Below, piece after piece: positions 53,322-63,220 of a stretch of DNA of 64,000 nt. The position numbers were made by a program, and so were the translations under genes. The notes below the pieces were generated by a model. It was not told the DNA's origin and ran no database searches. It saw only the letters and a program-made list of their open reading frames with translations. The stretch's first letter is position 1; each line of letters opens with the position of its first letter. Origin of the DNA: Pseudomonas sp. 10-1B (lineage in GTDB: Bacteria > Pseudomonadota > Gammaproteobacteria > Pseudomonadales > Pseudomonadaceae); NCBI RefSeq assembly GCF_000935045.1, contig NZ_JYKS01000005.1:1-64000 (forward strand), in the 5' to 3' direction.

Positions 53322-54210
53322 AACTCTATTGCCCATCGGTGAGCTGGCCCGCCGCACAGGTGTCAACCCGGTCACCCTGCGCGCCTGGGAGCGCCGCTAC
53401 GGCCTGCTCAAGCCCCAGCGCACCGCCAAGGGGCACCGCCTGTACCCACTGGAGCAGGTCGAGCGGGTCGAGGCGATCCTTGCCTGGCTGCAGCGTGGCG
53501 CATCGGTCGGCCAGGTACGCGAGCTGCTCGACAAACCCTCCAGCACGCCGCCGAAAGGCGACTGGCAGGCCAGGCAGCTGCAACTGATCGAGGCCATCGC
53601 CAATCTGTCGCAACGGGCGCTCGACCAGCAACTCAACCAGGCCATGGCCCTGTACCCGGCCGTCACCCTGTGCGAGCAATTGCTGTTGCCGCTGCTCGAG
53701 CTCCTCGACCTGCGCTGGCGCAACTACTTCAACGCGCGCCTGGAACAGGTGTTTTTCCACAGCTGGCTGCGCAGCAAGCTCGGTGCCCGGATCTACCACG
53801 ACAACCAGTTGCTGCAGGGCCCCGCCGTATTGCTGGCAGAAGACAGCGAACACGCCTTCAGCCCTGTTTTGTGGTTATGTGCCTGGCTGTTCACCAGCAA
53901 CGGCTTCCCGGTCGAGGTGCTCGAACACGCCGTGGCCGGCCCGCAACTGCAACGCGCCGTCACCACGCTCAAGCCCCGCGCGGTGCTCCTGCACCTGGGG
54001 CCACGCATCGATGGCAAGGCGCTACAACGCACCTTGCACAACCTGCCCGTGCCCACCCTGGCCGGTGGGCCAACGCTGGCGCTGCATGAAACCCAACTAC
54101 GTGCCCTCCAGTCGCCCAACCTGGCCCTGTTCGATACCCCGCAGGCGGCATTGCGCTTGCTGCAAGCCCATGACCGCCAGCCTGTAGAGATGAATGCCCC
54201 ATGCACCTGA
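53311..54210 (+). CDS. MerR-family transcriptional regulator, LitR-type with degenerate cobalamin-binding region
   Basis: A 299-residue regulator. The N-terminal MerR HTH (LARRTGVNPVTLRAWERRYG) is followed by a helical linker (about 75-165) and an alpha/beta domain resembling the B12-binding fold (GFPVEVLEHAVAGPQLQRAV, LAGGPTLALHE). The B12 motif DxHxxG is not intact: the matching stretch reads EDSEHAFSP. It thus fits the class II LitR (PplR-like) proteins of P. putida that control photolyase and neighbouring genes in response to blue light. Its start and end overlap the flanking genes, showing tight coupling with phrB. Confidence 0.85.
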   Translation: MPSETLLPIGELARRTGVNPVTLRAWERRYGLLKPQRTAKGHRLYPLEQVERVEAILAWLQRGASVGQVRELLDKPSSTPPKGDWQARQLQLIEAIANLSQRALDQQLNQAMALYPAVTLCEQLLLPLLELLDLRWRNYFNARLEQVFFHSWLRSKLGARIYHDNQLLQGPAVLLAEDSEHAFSPVLWLCAWLFTSNGFPVEVLEHAVAGPQLQRAVTTLKPRAVLLHLGPRIDGKALQRTLHNLPVPTLAGGPTLALHETQLRALQSPNLALFDTPQAALRLLQAHDRQPVEMNAPCT

Positions 54211-55628
54211 CCTGGCTGCGCAGCGACCTGCGCATCGATGACAACCCCGCCCTGAGCGCCGCCAGTGAACGCGGCCCGACCATCGCCCTGTGGCTGGTCA
54301 GCCCTGGGCAGTGGCAAGCCCACGATGACGCCGCCTGCAAAGTCGACTTCTGGCTGCGCAACCTGCGCGACCTGCGCCAGTCACTGGAGCGCCTGAACAT
54401 CCCCCTGCTGATCCGCAAGATCGACACCTGGGCCCAAGCGCCACAAGCCGTGCTCGACGTATGCCGGCAACATCGGCTGCAAAGCGTTCACTGGAACGAG
54501 GAGTACGGCGTCAACGAGCAACGCCGCGACGACGCAACCCGGGCCCTGCTGGAGCAGTCGGCCATCCCGGCCTACAGCCACCTCGACCAGTTGTTCTTCC
54601 GCCCGGGTACCCTCCTTACCCGCAATGGTGACTACTTCCAGGTCTTCAGCCAATTCAAGAAGCGCTGCCTGGAGCACCTGCACCGTAGCCTTCCTGCCCT
54701 TGCCCCCCGAGTGAAGCGTCAGGCACCGCTGCAGATCGGCAGCGACCCGATCCCCCAACATGTGGACGGTTTCGCAGAAACCGCGCCAGCCCTGCGCGAG
54801 CATTGGCCAGCGGGTGAAGCCGAGGCGCAAGGACGCTTGGCACGCTTTCTCGATGAAACCATCGATGACTACCAGCAACTGCGCGACCTGCCTGCCATGC
54901 CTGGCACCAGCCAGCTCTCCGCCTACCTGGCCGCCGGCGTGATCTCGTCGCGCCAGTGCCTGCACGGTGCCCTGGCCAGCAACCGTGGTGAGCTCGACAG
55001 TGGTAGCAGTGGCGTGCAGAGCTGGATCAACGAGCTGCTCTGGCGGGAGTTCTACAAGCACATCCTGACGGGTTATCCACAGGTCTCACGTCATCACGCC
55101 TTCCGCGCCCAGACCGAGGCCCTGCCCTGGCGCGACGCCCCGGCCGACCTTGAATCCTGGGAGCAGGGCCGTACCGGCTTCCCGATCATCGACGCAGCCA
55201 TGCGCCAGTTGCTGCACACCGGCTGGATGCACAACCGCCTGCGCATGATCGTGGCCATGTTCCTCAGCAAGAACCTGCTGATCGACTGGCGCAAGGGCGA
55301 GCGGCATTTCATGCGCCACCTGATAGACGGCGACCTGGCCGCCAACAACGGTGGCTGGCAGTGGAGCGCATCCACCGGCACCGACTCCGTACCCTATTTC
55401 CGCATCTTCAACCCGATTGCGCAGTCGCAGCGCTTCGACCCGCAGGGGCGCTTCATTCGTCACTGGCTGCCGGAATTGCGCGACATGGATGAAAAATCCA
55501 TCCATGAGCCGGTGAAGTCCACGGATCTTTTTGGTAATAATCAGTATCACAGTCCTATGGTCGATCTCAGCAGCAGTCGCCAGCGTGCATTGCAAGCCTT
55601 CAAGGGCCTGGCGCGTCGGCAGGATTAG
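54201..55628 (+). CDS. phrB: Deoxyribodipyrimidine photolyase
   Basis: A 475-residue flavoprotein that splits UV-induced cyclobutane pyrimidine dimers with blue light. The N-terminal antenna-binding Rossmann domain begins MHLTWLRSDLRIDDNPALS. The C-terminal FAD/helical domain has LWREFYKHIL, GRTGFPIIDAAMRQLLHTGW, MHNRLRMIVAMFLSKNLLID and GGWQWSASTGTD. Length is normal. It overlaps the regulator's 3' end by 10 bp and is followed 11 bp later by an SDR gene in the same operon. Confidence 0.96.
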   Translation: MHLTWLRSDLRIDDNPALSAASERGPTIALWLVSPGQWQAHDDAACKVDFWLRNLRDLRQSLERLNIPLLIRKIDTWAQAPQAVLDVCRQHRLQSVHWNEEYGVNEQRRDDATRALLEQSAIPAYSHLDQLFFRPGTLLTRNGDYFQVFSQFKKRCLEHLHRSLPALAPRVKRQAPLQIGSDPIPQHVDGFAETAPALREHWPAGEAEAQGRLARFLDETIDDYQQLRDLPAMPGTSQLSAYLAAGVISSRQCLHGALASNRGELDSGSSGVQSWINELLWREFYKHILTGYPQVSRHHAFRAQTEALPWRDAPADLESWEQGRTGFPIIDAAMRQLLHTGWMHNRLRMIVAMFLSKNLLIDWRKGERHFMRHLIDGDLAANNGGWQWSASTGTDSVPYFRIFNPIAQSQRFDPQGRFIRHWLPELRDMDEKSIHEPVKSTDLFGNNQYHSPMVDLSSSRQRALQAFKGLARRQD

Positions 55629-55639
55629 AGGACAACGTC

Positions 55640-56350
55640 TTGACTCATTCGCGTAGTTATTGGGTTACGGGCGCCAGCAATGGACTAGGTCTGGCTTTGG
55701 TGGAACGCTTGCTCGAACAGGGCTATCACGTTGCCGCCAGTGCGAAGGAAAGCGATGAACTGGATGTTTTGGCTGCCAGACATGGCCGGCGCTTGTTGCG
55801 CCTGCCCTGGCAACTGCATATCGAAGAAAAAGCAGCCGCTGCCAGCCAGCAGCTCTGCCATGCCTGGCGTTCGCTGGACGGTTTGATCATCAACGCCGGC
55901 ACCAGCGACTACCTGACGGACGATGTGGCGGACAGCGAACTGTTCGAGACGATCGTCACTAGCAACCAGTTGGCCAGCGAGCATTGCCTGACCAAGGCGC
56001 TGCCCTTGCTGGCCAAGGGCGACTCGCCGCAGGTGATGGCGGTTTTCAACCGTTACTCGGCATTGCAGTTATATGCGCCAACGCAGGTGACCGCGGGCTG
56101 GAACAGCCTGCCGCAGTGGATGCGTGAACAGCGTCAGACGCTGCAGGCTCAGGGGGTTGAGCTAACGGTGGTGGCGCCACAGTCGCTGAAGACACCCGTG
56201 ACGTCGGCGCAGGCGATACCGGAGCAATGGACAGCACAAAGTGCAGCAAAAGAGCTGCTACTGCGCTGGCCGGAAGGTGAGCCGGAGCTGGTGCTGGAGG
56301 CTTTGGACCTGAGCAGCCTATGGCCGTTGACGCGCCGAGATCTGAAATAG
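55640..56350 (+). CDS. SDR-family protein lacking the usual YxxxK active site
   Basis: A 236-residue short-chain dehydrogenase-like protein. The cofactor motif TGASNGLGLALV and the LIINAGTSD segment are intact. However, the region where Tyr-x3-Lys should be reads VMAVFNRYSALQLYAPTQVT, with no lysine four residues after a tyrosine. It may be a non-catalytic or altered SDR. The start is TTG at 55640 (MTHSRSYWVTGAS), with AGAGGA upstream. No ATG or GTG fits. It is the last gene of the light operon. Confidence 0.85.
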   Translation: MTHSRSYWVTGASNGLGLALVERLLEQGYHVAASAKESDELDVLAARHGRRLLRLPWQLHIEEKAAAASQQLCHAWRSLDGLIINAGTSDYLTDDVADSELFETIVTSNQLASEHCLTKALPLLAKGDSPQVMAVFNRYSALQLYAPTQVTAGWNSLPQWMREQRQTLQAQGVELTVVAPQSLKTPVTSAQAIPEQWTAQSAAKELLLRWPEGEPELVLEALDLSSLWPLTRRDLK

Positions 56351-56925
56351 CTGGCACCGGCTTTGCCGGTGTTCGCAGGCATGCCCTAATGCCTCTCGGT
56401 TAGTGACAAAGGGGCTGCTTCGCAGCCCATCGCCGGCAAGCCAGCTCCCACAGGGATCGCACAATTCCTGAATTCTGTGCAGTACCTGTGGGAGCCGGCT
56501 TGCCGGCGATGAGGCCGGTACAGGAGAACTCAGAGCGCCATGCGGTAATGCAGTCTGTAGCTTTCCACCCCATCGTTGGGCTGCTTGAGGCCGGCGTTGG
56601 AATAGTGACAAAGGGGCTGCTTCGCAGCCCATCGCCGGCAAGCCAGCTCCCACAGGGATCGCACAATTCCCGAATTCTGTGCAGTACCTGTGGGAGCCGG
56701 CGATGAAGCCGGTACAGGAGAACTCAGAGCGCCATGCGGTAATGCAGGCTGTAGCTCTCCACCCCATCGTTGGGTTGCTTGATGCCGGCGTTGGAATAGT
56801 GACAAAGGGGCTGCTTCGCAGCCCATCGCCGACAAGTCAGCTCCCACAGGGATCGCACAATTCCCGAATTCTGTGCAGCACCTGTGGGAGCGGGTTTACC
56901 CGCGAAGAGGCCGGTACAGGAGAAC
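56351..56925. repeat. Tandem array of pagL 3'-end plus REPIN units
   Basis: Three successive units begin with TAGTGA at 56401 (202 bp), 56603 (194 bp) and 56797 (202 bp). The next TAGTGA, at 56999, lies inside pagL. Each unit has a REP pair (GGGCTGCTTCGCAGCCC and so on) followed, on the minus strand, by the last 25 codons of pagL with their own stop (56530-56608 and 56724-56802, plus the gene's own end). The 194-bp unit has lost 8 bp in its right REP arm. In the last unit that arm is of the GCGGGTTTACCCGC class. Confidence 0.93.
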
Positions 56926-57444
56926 TCAGAGCGCCATGCGGTAATGCAGGCTGTAGCTCTCCACCCCATCGTTGGGCTGCTTGAGGCCGGCGTTGGAATA
57001 GTGAATCGCCCGCACCCCGATCTCATGCCCACCGGCAAAACGCAAACCAAAGCCAATGCGGTCCTCGAACTGGAACGCCGAGCCCAGCTCGTTGCTTTCC
57101 AGCTCGGTGCTGGAGAATGCCGCCACACCGATCCCCGCCTCGATGTAGGGTTTCACCGACTCCCCGGCAAACTCATAGACGAATACCGGCGCGAACGACA
57201 AGCTGTGGTTGCTCGCGGTCTCGTCACCATCCCAATAGGTGTAGGCACCATCCCAGTAACCCGTGAGGCGACCGACGCTGGTCTGCCACCAGCTCGCGTC
57301 CCAGTTCGATTGCAGCCCCAGCCGGTAAACCATGGTCGAGTCACCGGTCTGCCCCACCGAAAACGACACATCGGCTGCCTGCGCCGATGCTGCCTGCCCC
57401 AAAGCGAAGACGGCAACCGCCGCCAAACCCAGCAGTTTCTTCAT
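56926..57444 (-). CDS. pagL: Lipid A 3-O-deacylase PagL-like protein
   Basis: A 172-residue outer-membrane beta-barrel. A signal peptide (LLGLAAVAVFALGQAASA) is followed by alternating strands. The PagL catalytic triad is present at the C-terminus: His and Ser in HYSNAG and Glu 12 residues after the Ser (NDGVES). It removes the 3-position acyl chain from lipid A, lowering endotoxicity in relatives. The ATG at 57444 is preferred over 57453 by spacing from AGGA. The triad lies in the part of the gene duplicated downstream (56401-56998). Confidence 0.9.
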   Translation of the reverse strand: MKKLLGLAAVAVFALGQAASAQAADVSFSVGQTGDSTMVYRLGLQSNWDASWWQTSVGRLTGYWDGAYTYWDGDETASNHSLSFAPVFVYEFAGESVKPYIEAGIGVAAFSSTELESNELGSAFQFEDRIGFGLRFAGGHEIGVRAIHYSNAGLKQPNDGVESYSLHYRMAL

Positions 57445-57551
57445 GAGAAACATCCTTCTTCCTGATGCTGTTTATTAGTGTCCGCCTCATGTCAGGCAAA
57501 GCGGTAGAAAGCGGCAGTGGTACGATAGTTCAGCTATTTTTCACGTTTTTT

Positions 57552-58349
57552 TTACAACGCAAAGCTTTGCACATCGTCCGATTTATGCCACAGCACAGGT
57601 AGGATTTTTCTGAGCAATTGCGGATCGGCGCTGGTCCAGAAGCGGGTATCGCGGGCCGGGCCTCGGGCCAACAGGTCACCCGCGCCCAGGAGCCGCTGCA
57701 GCTGACGCGCCACAGCGGCGCCGGTATCGATGATGGCCACGTCTGCGGGCACCATGCCAGCCAGCAACGGGCGCAGGAAAGGGTAATGGGTGCAACCGAG
57801 AATCAGCGTGTCGCAGCCCGCGGTCAGCAGCGGCTGCACATAGCCCAGCAGCAACTGGCGCAATGCCGGGCTGGCCAGGTCGCCGGTCTCGATCAGCTCG
57901 ACCAGCCCCGGGCAAGGTTGAGTGATGACCCGTACATCGCTGGCGAAACGGTCGAGCAAGGCGGCGAACTTGGCGCTCTGCAACGTGCCGGTGGTGGCCA
58001 ATACGCCGACCACGCCCGAACGGGTGGCTGCGGCAGCGGGCTTCACGGCAGGTTCCATACCCACCAATGGCCAGGCCGGATACAACTCGCGCAGGTCGGC
58101 CACCGCCGCCACCGTGGCAGTGTTGCAAGCCAGCACCATGGCCTTGGCGCCTTGCTCATGGAAGAACGCGGCAATACGCCGGCAGCGCTCACGGATATAG
58201 TCCGGCGATTTTTCCCCATAGGGCACATGGCCACAATCAGCCACGTACAGCAGCGTCTCGTTGGGCAGCAGGCGCTGGATTTCGGCAAGCACCGACAAAC
58301 CGCCGACCCCCGAGTCCATCACGCCGATCGGCGCCGAGCGCTCAGCCAT
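57552..58349 (-). CDS. murI: Glutamate racemase
   Basis: A 265-residue enzyme making D-glutamate for peptidoglycan. Catalytic Asp/Ser in [10 protein letters not shown], the first Cys in [13 protein letters not shown], the second Cys in [11 protein letters not shown]. The ATG at 58349 overlaps the moeB stop by 8 bp, so the gene is last in the tightly packed hemA-prfA-prmC-moeB-murI cluster. Confidence 0.95.
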   Translation of the reverse strand: MAERSAPIGVMDSGVGGLSVLAEIQRLLPNETLLYVADCGHVPYGEKSPDYIRERCRRIAAFFHEQGAKAMVLACNTATVAAVADLRELYPAWPLVGMEPAVKPAAAATRSGVVGVLATTGTLQSAKFAALLDRFASDVRVITQPCPGLVELIETGDLASPALRQLLLGYVQPLLTAGCDTLILGCTHYPFLRPLLAGMVPADVAIIDTGAAVARQLQRLLGAGDLLARGPARDTRFWTSADPQLLRKILPVLWHKSDDVQSFAL

Positions 58350-59097
58350 CGCGTTTGCCGCAAACCGCGCACGCCGGGTCGCGCTTGACCCGCAACTCAC
58401 GGATACGGGTGCCGAGGGCATCGATCAACAGCAAGCGGCCGACCAGCGGCTCGCCGAAGCCAGCCAGCAGCTTCATCGCCTCCAGCGCCTGCAGGCTGCC
58501 CACCAGGCCCACCAGCGGGCCAATCACGCCGGCTTCGCTGCAGGTCAGTTCGGCTTCGCTGCCATGGCCGTACAGGCAGTGGTAGCAAGGGCTGTAGTCA
58601 CGCCGTGGGTCGAACACCGACAACTGCCCTTCGAGGCGGATCGCTGCACCGCTGACCAGCGGCTTGCCGGCCGCGACACAAGCAACGTTGACCGCCTCGC
58701 GGGTGGCGAAGTTGTCGGAGCAATCCAGCACCAGGTCGACCGCCGCCACCGCGGCGGCCAGCGAGTCCTCGTCCAGCGCCTGGCGGTGGGCAACCAGGCT
58801 GATTTCCGGGTTGATCGCCTGCAAGCGCTGCAAGGCCGAGTCGACCTTGCTCATGCCGACGCTGGCACTGTCGTGGATCACCTGGCGTTGCAGGTTGGTC
58901 AGGTCGACGGTGTCGAAGTCGGCCAGGTGCAGCTCACCCACCCCGGCAGCGGCCAGGTACAGGGCGACCGGCGAACCAAGGCCACCGAGCCCGACGATCA
59001 AAGCCTTGCTCTGCTTGAGCCGCAGTTGGCCGTCGATGTCGATCTGGGCCAGCAATACCTGCCGGCTGTAACGCAGCAGTTCCTGATCACTCAGCAT
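58342..59097 (-). CDS. moeB: HesA/MoeB/ThiF-family adenylyltransferase
   Basis: A 251-residue E1-like enzyme that adenylates the C-terminus of a sulfur-carrier protein (MoaD or ThiS). Seen: ATP-binding [20 protein letters not shown], the arginine region [11 protein letters not shown], and two CxxC zinc knuckles (CYHCLYGHG and CAVCGK). The first residues ([16 protein letters not shown]) match MoeB. It overlaps prmC by 7 bp. Whether its partner is molybdopterin or thiamine synthesis cannot be told here. Confidence 0.92.
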   Translation of the reverse strand: MLSDQELLRYSRQVLLAQIDIDGQLRLKQSKALIVGLGGLGSPVALYLAAAGVGELHLADFDTVDLTNLQRQVIHDSASVGMSKVDSALQRLQAINPEISLVAHRQALDEDSLAAAVAAVDLVLDCSDNFATREAVNVACVAAGKPLVSGAAIRLEGQLSVFDPRRDYSPCYHCLYGHGSEAELTCSEAGVIGPLVGLVGSLQALEAMKLLAGFGEPLVGRLLLIDALGTRIRELRVKRDPACAVCGKRDG

Positions 59098-59920
59098 GGC
59101 AGGCGCCCCAAGGTAATACGTTCATGGCCACCCAGATCGGTACGGCTGGCCACCTCGATAAAGCCTTGCTCGGCCAGCAAGGCGCGTACCGCTGCGGCCT
59201 GATCGTAACCGTGCTCCAGCAACAACCAGCCACCCGGCAACAGGTGCGCAGGGGCCTGGGCGACGATCACGCGCAGGTCGTCCAGGCCATCGGGGCCGGC
59301 CACCAGCGCACTGCTGGGTTCGAAACGCACGTCACCAGCCACCAGGTGCGGGTCTGCCGCGGCGATGTAGGGCGGGTTGCTGACGATCAGGTCGAAACGA
59401 TCGCCGGCCAGGCTGTCGAACCAGTGGCTGACCCGCACCTGGGCGTTGGCCAGGCCCAGGCGCTGGCGGTTGCGCTCGGCCAGGGCTGCCGCCTCTTCTA
59501 CCCGGTCAACGGCGGTCACCTGCCAGGCCGGGCGGTCGCTGGCCAGCGCCAGGGCGATGGCGCCCGTGCCGGTGCCCAGGTCGAGGACCTTGGCTGGCGA
59601 AGCGGGTTGCAGTTCAAGGGCGGTTTCGACCAGCAGCTCGGTATCCGGACGCGGGATCAGGGTATGCGGCGCTACTTCCAGGTCGATCTTCCAGAAACCT
59701 TGCTGGCCGAGGATATAGGCCACCGGCTCACCGCCACGGCGGCGCTGCAGATACCCGGCATAGGTCTCGGCATCTTCGCTGCTGACAATACGCTCGGGCC
59801 AGGTGTGCAGGTAGCTGCGCGACTTGCCGATGGCCGCGGCCAACAGCAGTTCGGCGTCCAGCCGCTCGGTGGGCGATTCGGGCAGCTGCGCGTTGCGCAG
59901 CAGGCTGGCGATGATGGTCA

Positions 59921-59921
<1 letters not shown>
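59091..59921 (-). CDS. prmC: Release factor N5-glutamine methyltransferase PrmC
   Basis: A 276-residue SAM-dependent enzyme that methylates the Gln of the GGQ motif in RF1 and RF2. SAM loop VLDLGTGTGAIALALA and the NPPY motif in LIVSNPPYIAAADPHL are present. It starts at the prfA stop (TGATG overlap), a linkage seen widely because RF1 is its substrate. Confidence 0.96.
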
Positions 59922-60999
<1,078 letters not shown>

Positions 61000-61003
<4 letters not shown>

Positions 61004-62277
61004 TGCGGGGATTTGTCCGTGGAGCCCTCGTTGAGGGCAAAGAGTTCCTGGGCCATGGCCAGCGCATCGAGGCGGCCCTCGGCCGAGAGCTTTTTCAGCT
61101 GCACGCTGGGGGCATGCAGGAGTTTGTTGGTCAGGCCCCGGGCCAGTTGGGCCAGTACATCCTCGGGGTTGCCACCGTTGGCCAGCAGGCGCTGGGCCTT
61201 TTGCAGTTCTTCGTCGCGCAGGCGCTCGCTTTGCTGGCGGTAGGCCTTGAGCACATCCACCGCGGCCAGCTCGCGCAGGCGCAGCATGAAGTCTTCGGCG
61301 CCCACCGAGACCAGCTCTTCGGCGGCCTGGGCAGCGCCCTGGCGGCTCTTGAGGTTTTCTGCCACCACGTCGTGCAGGTCATCGACAGTGTACAGGTAGA
61401 CGTCGTCCAGCTCGCCAACCTCGGTTTCGATATCGCGTGGCACGGCGATATCGACCATGAAGATCGGCTTGTGCCGGCGCTGCTTCAACGCGCTCTCGAC
61501 CGCGCCCTTGCCCAGGATCGGCAACTGGCTGGCGGTAGAGCTGATGACGATGTCGCTGTTGGCCAGTTCCTGGGGGATGTCGGCCAGCAGCACCGCGTGC
61601 GCACCGAACTGCTCGGCAAGGATACTGGCCCGCTCCAGGGTGCGGTTGGCCACGACGATGCGGCGCACGCCCTGCTCGTGCAGGTGGCGGGCGACCAGGG
61701 TAATGGTTTCGCCGGCGCCGATCAGCAGCGCCTGGCTACGTCCCAGGTCGGCGAAGATCTGCTTGGCCAGGCTGACCGCAGCAAACGCCACCGACACCGG
61801 GTTTTCGCCGATGGCGGTATCGGTACGCACCTGCTTGGCGGCGCTGAAGGTGGCCTGGAACAGGCGCCCGAGCAACGGCCCGACGGTACCGGCTTCGCGG
61901 GCCACGGCATAGGCGGACTTCATCTGGCCGAGGATCTGCGGCTCGCCGAGGACCAGCGAGTCCAGGCCCGAGGCCACCCGCATCATGTGCTTCACGGCGT
62001 CATGCTCTTCATGCACGTAGGCACTGGCGCGCAGCTCGTCGAGGCTGAGGCGATGATAGTCGGCCAGCCATTGCAGCACGGCGTCGGCGGACAGGTGGTC
62101 CTGCTCTATATAGAGCTCGCTGCGGTTGCAGGTCGACAGGATCGCCGCTTCGCGGCTGGACGTCAGTCGGCAGAGCTGCTGCAGGGCGTCGACCAGCTGC
62201 TCTGGGGTAAACGCCACGCGCTCGCGTACGTCTACCGAGGCAGTCTTATGGTTGATACCAAGTGCAAGAAAGGCCAT
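61000..62277 (-). CDS. hemA: Glutamyl-tRNA reductase
   Basis: A 425-residue enzyme, first committed step of C5 tetrapyrrole synthesis: NADPH reduction of glutamyl-tRNA to glutamate-1-semialdehyde. Catalytic Cys50 is in [12 protein letters not shown]-terminal motif [19 protein letters not shown]-binding [17 protein letters not shown]-terminal dimerisation helix. First gene of the prfA-prmC-moeB-murI cluster. In related genomes a divergent lolB lies beyond an intergenic or variable region to the right. Confidence 0.97.
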
Positions 62278-62759
62278 GCAAGATCGCTGGTTGTGACGGG
62301 AAGCCGATAATTGTCCTCTTTCGCAGGTTTGAGGACAACCACCGTTCGCTATTGTCGTGATAGCCCGGGCCGCCCCGGCCCCGGAGAGCCCCTGTCCACA
62401 CCCCGCCCGGCGAAACGCCGCAGCCGAGGCAAGCGCAAAACCTGTGGGAGCGGGCTTGCCCGCGAAGAGGCCAGCGCAGGCTCAGCCAATTTCTTTTCCG
62501 ACCTCTGCCCCACCGCGCAGCTCGCCCCGAGCGGTTGAACCGCTGGCAGGTAATATTTCCCACAAAAAACACCTATCAATGAAGTCTTTCGACATACCCA
62601 CAGTGAAGTTACCCACAATCTTGTAGTCCCTTTCCCAAATACAGCCCCCTCTGTTGCCCTCGCCGATATCGGTGCCTAGTGTCCTACCTCGGAAATACGT
62701 TCTCTTGGCGAGTGGCTTGGGTGTTCGGCCAATGCGCCGCGACGAGTCATAGCAGGGCC
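62278..62759. other. Gap between hemA and the accessory array, with one REP
   Basis: About 480 bp. A single REP unit (62440-62472, CTGTGGGAGCGGGCTTGCCC) lies near 190 bp from the hemA start. The AT-rich stretch 62560-62700 begins the base-composition change of the array to the right. On the minus strand 62560-62720 has an open stretch (TYFRGRTLGTDIG, IVGNFTVGMSKDFIDRC) with no recognised homology and no supported start. I do not call a gene here. Confidence 0.6.
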
Positions 62760-63220
62760 ATGGCGAGGAGTGGCAACGCCGGCCGGGAGCGAGCTGCATA
62801 TGTAAACTCTGCATCATTAGCTGGAGGTCTGGCTGGTAGCGCTGTAGGCGGTTATCTAGGAGAGAATATTGTTGCACCCGCAGTATGTGCGGCTAGGAGT
62901 AGGGACTGCCGGACTAAGGGCACTCACCTGCGCGGTCATCGGTGGCGCTGCCGGGGCGAAGTTAGCCGGTGATTTCGCAGGAGAAAAAGGCGACGTATTA
63001 GGTTAATGCCAGTCAGTTAAGCCTATAAGGTACATTTGGGGCTGCTGTGCAGCCCATCGCAGGCAAGCCAGCTCCCACAGGTACCGCGCAGGTCTCAAGC
63101 TTTGCATAGCCCCTGTGGGAGCTGGCTTGCCTGCGATGGGCCGCACAGCGGCCCCAAATGGCTTAACTGACTGGCATTAAGGTATTAGGTGACTTTTTGT
63201 ATCACGAGCTCTCAAAATGA
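62760..63220 (+). pseudogene. Broken glycine-zipper protein 1 (putative toxin)
   Basis: Reconstructed from ATG 62760 (MARSGNAGRERAAYV). Frame 1 gives a glycine zipper, LAGGLAGSAVGGYLGENIV. Between 62891 and 62893 the homology jumps to another frame (2 bases lost or 1 gained), continuing LGVGTAGLRALTCAVIGGAA. A miniature element then interrupts at 63003 and supplies the stop codon. Removing 63004-63190 restores VLGDFLYHELSK and TGA at 63218-63220, overlapping the next gene by ATGA. It aligns with the intact gene at 63573-63929 (shared ALxCAVIGGAAGA core). Start and N-terminus are uncertain. Confidence 0.75.
63004..63179. mobile_element. IS4-ended miniature element carrying a REPIN, copy 2
   Basis: A 176-bp element with ends TAATGCCAGTCAGTTAAGCC and its complement, interior REP pair with CCAGCTCCCACAGG/CTGTGGGAGCTGG arms. 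It is flanked by an 11-bp target duplication with one mismatch (62993-63003 ACGTATTAGGT, 63180-63190 AGGTATTAGGT; 9 bp exact). It differs from copy 1 mainly in the spacer after the left end and in the CTGCGAT/CCGGCGAT arm variant. No transposase gene. Confidence 0.85.

Noticed and set aside
56488-57128. Several overlapping short open frames in the pagL array
   Set aside because: They are read-throughs of repeated REPIN and pagL-end sequence in wrong frames. Only the 25-codon pagL tail is meaningful.
62482-62877. 131-codon minus-strand frame near hemA
   Set aside because: Its N-terminal half is antisense to the glycine-zipper gene 1, and the rest shows no recognisable family or good start site. 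It is left as an unexplained open stretch.
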